Positions 63,855 through 64,000 of a DNA stretch of 64,000 bases are shown here, piece after piece. Source of the DNA: CAZDIO01 sp964505555. Lineage in GTDB: Bacteria; Bdellovibrionota_C; UBA2361; SZUA-149; CAZDIO01. The notes beneath the pieces were generated by a model. That model was not told the origin of the DNA, made no database searches, and saw nothing but the letters and a program-made list of their open reading frames with translations. A program made the translations under genes and the position numbers. How positions within the stretch are numbered: position 1 is the stretch's first letter; the number at the start of each line of letters is the position of its first letter. The stretch is from assembly GCA_964505555.1 (NCBI GenBank), contig CAZDIO010000020.1:6223-70222 (forward strand). Reading direction: 5' to 3'.

Positions 63855-64000
63855 AGTGTCTTTCTCTTTAGTCCATGGCAACTATCCTTTACTTTAACTT
63901 ACTTTTCCTAAGGTAAGTAAGAAAGTCTATTTTTCACTATACTGTCCTCCATTTATGTTCTGTTTTAGTATGAAACGAAACACTTCGATCGTTCGATAAA

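Overview
The window looks like the chromosome of a Gram-negative bacterium able to carry out part of denitrification. It has many lipoprotein signals, periplasmic copper and haem enzymes, and one rRNA operon. Base content is moderate and non-coding repeats are frequent. I cannot place the phylum by eye. The 16S gene looks like a deltaproteobacterial-grade or poorly cultured lineage, but that is an impression, not a placement.

Region 1 (1 to about 14,400) is accessory DNA. It holds small secreted or lipid-anchored proteins, a VapBC pair, several proteins of unknown function and two broken transposase genes (IS4-like and IS110). Five full copies and one relic of a 122-bp element with imperfect terminal inverted repeats lie among them. 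Short tandem duplications occur at the element borders. Several single genes are bracketed by long hairpins.

Region 2 (14,493 to 29,007) is a nitrite/nitric oxide respiration island with two divergent arms. Leftward run an Rrf2-type regulator, the B12-dependent ribonucleotide reductase nrdJ, hemN, a copper nitrite reductase with a fused cytochrome c (nirK), nirV and a SCO copper chaperone. Rightward run a 59-residue membrane protein, a CuA subunit, a haem-copper catalytic subunit lacking the oxidase tyrosine, a membrane-anchored SCO protein, a cytochrome b / ferredoxin / MvhD-like fusion, and nnrS. Together they would reduce nitrite to NO and NO to N2O, supply copper and haem, and make deoxynucleotides without oxygen. 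No nosZ is present here.

Region 3 (30,149 to 38,012) is a leftward 16S-23S-5S rRNA operon without spacer tRNAs. The 23S gene is interrupted by four group I introns in domains IV and V, two of which carry LAGLIDADG endonuclease genes. A strongly diverged UvrA paralogue lies upstream of the operon.

Region 4 (41,120 to 64,000) holds a NarL-type regulator with Glu in place of the phosphoacceptor Asp, small lipoproteins, a DUF58 / transglutaminase / TPR / MoxR operon, and two copies (one decayed) of an inverted-repeat-flanked GxxExxY cassette. It continues with a Yip1-type membrane protein, a helicase-phospholipase D fusion resembling type II Mokosh anti-phage defence, a CPA2 antiporter, a receiver-HDOD protein and a HigBA module.
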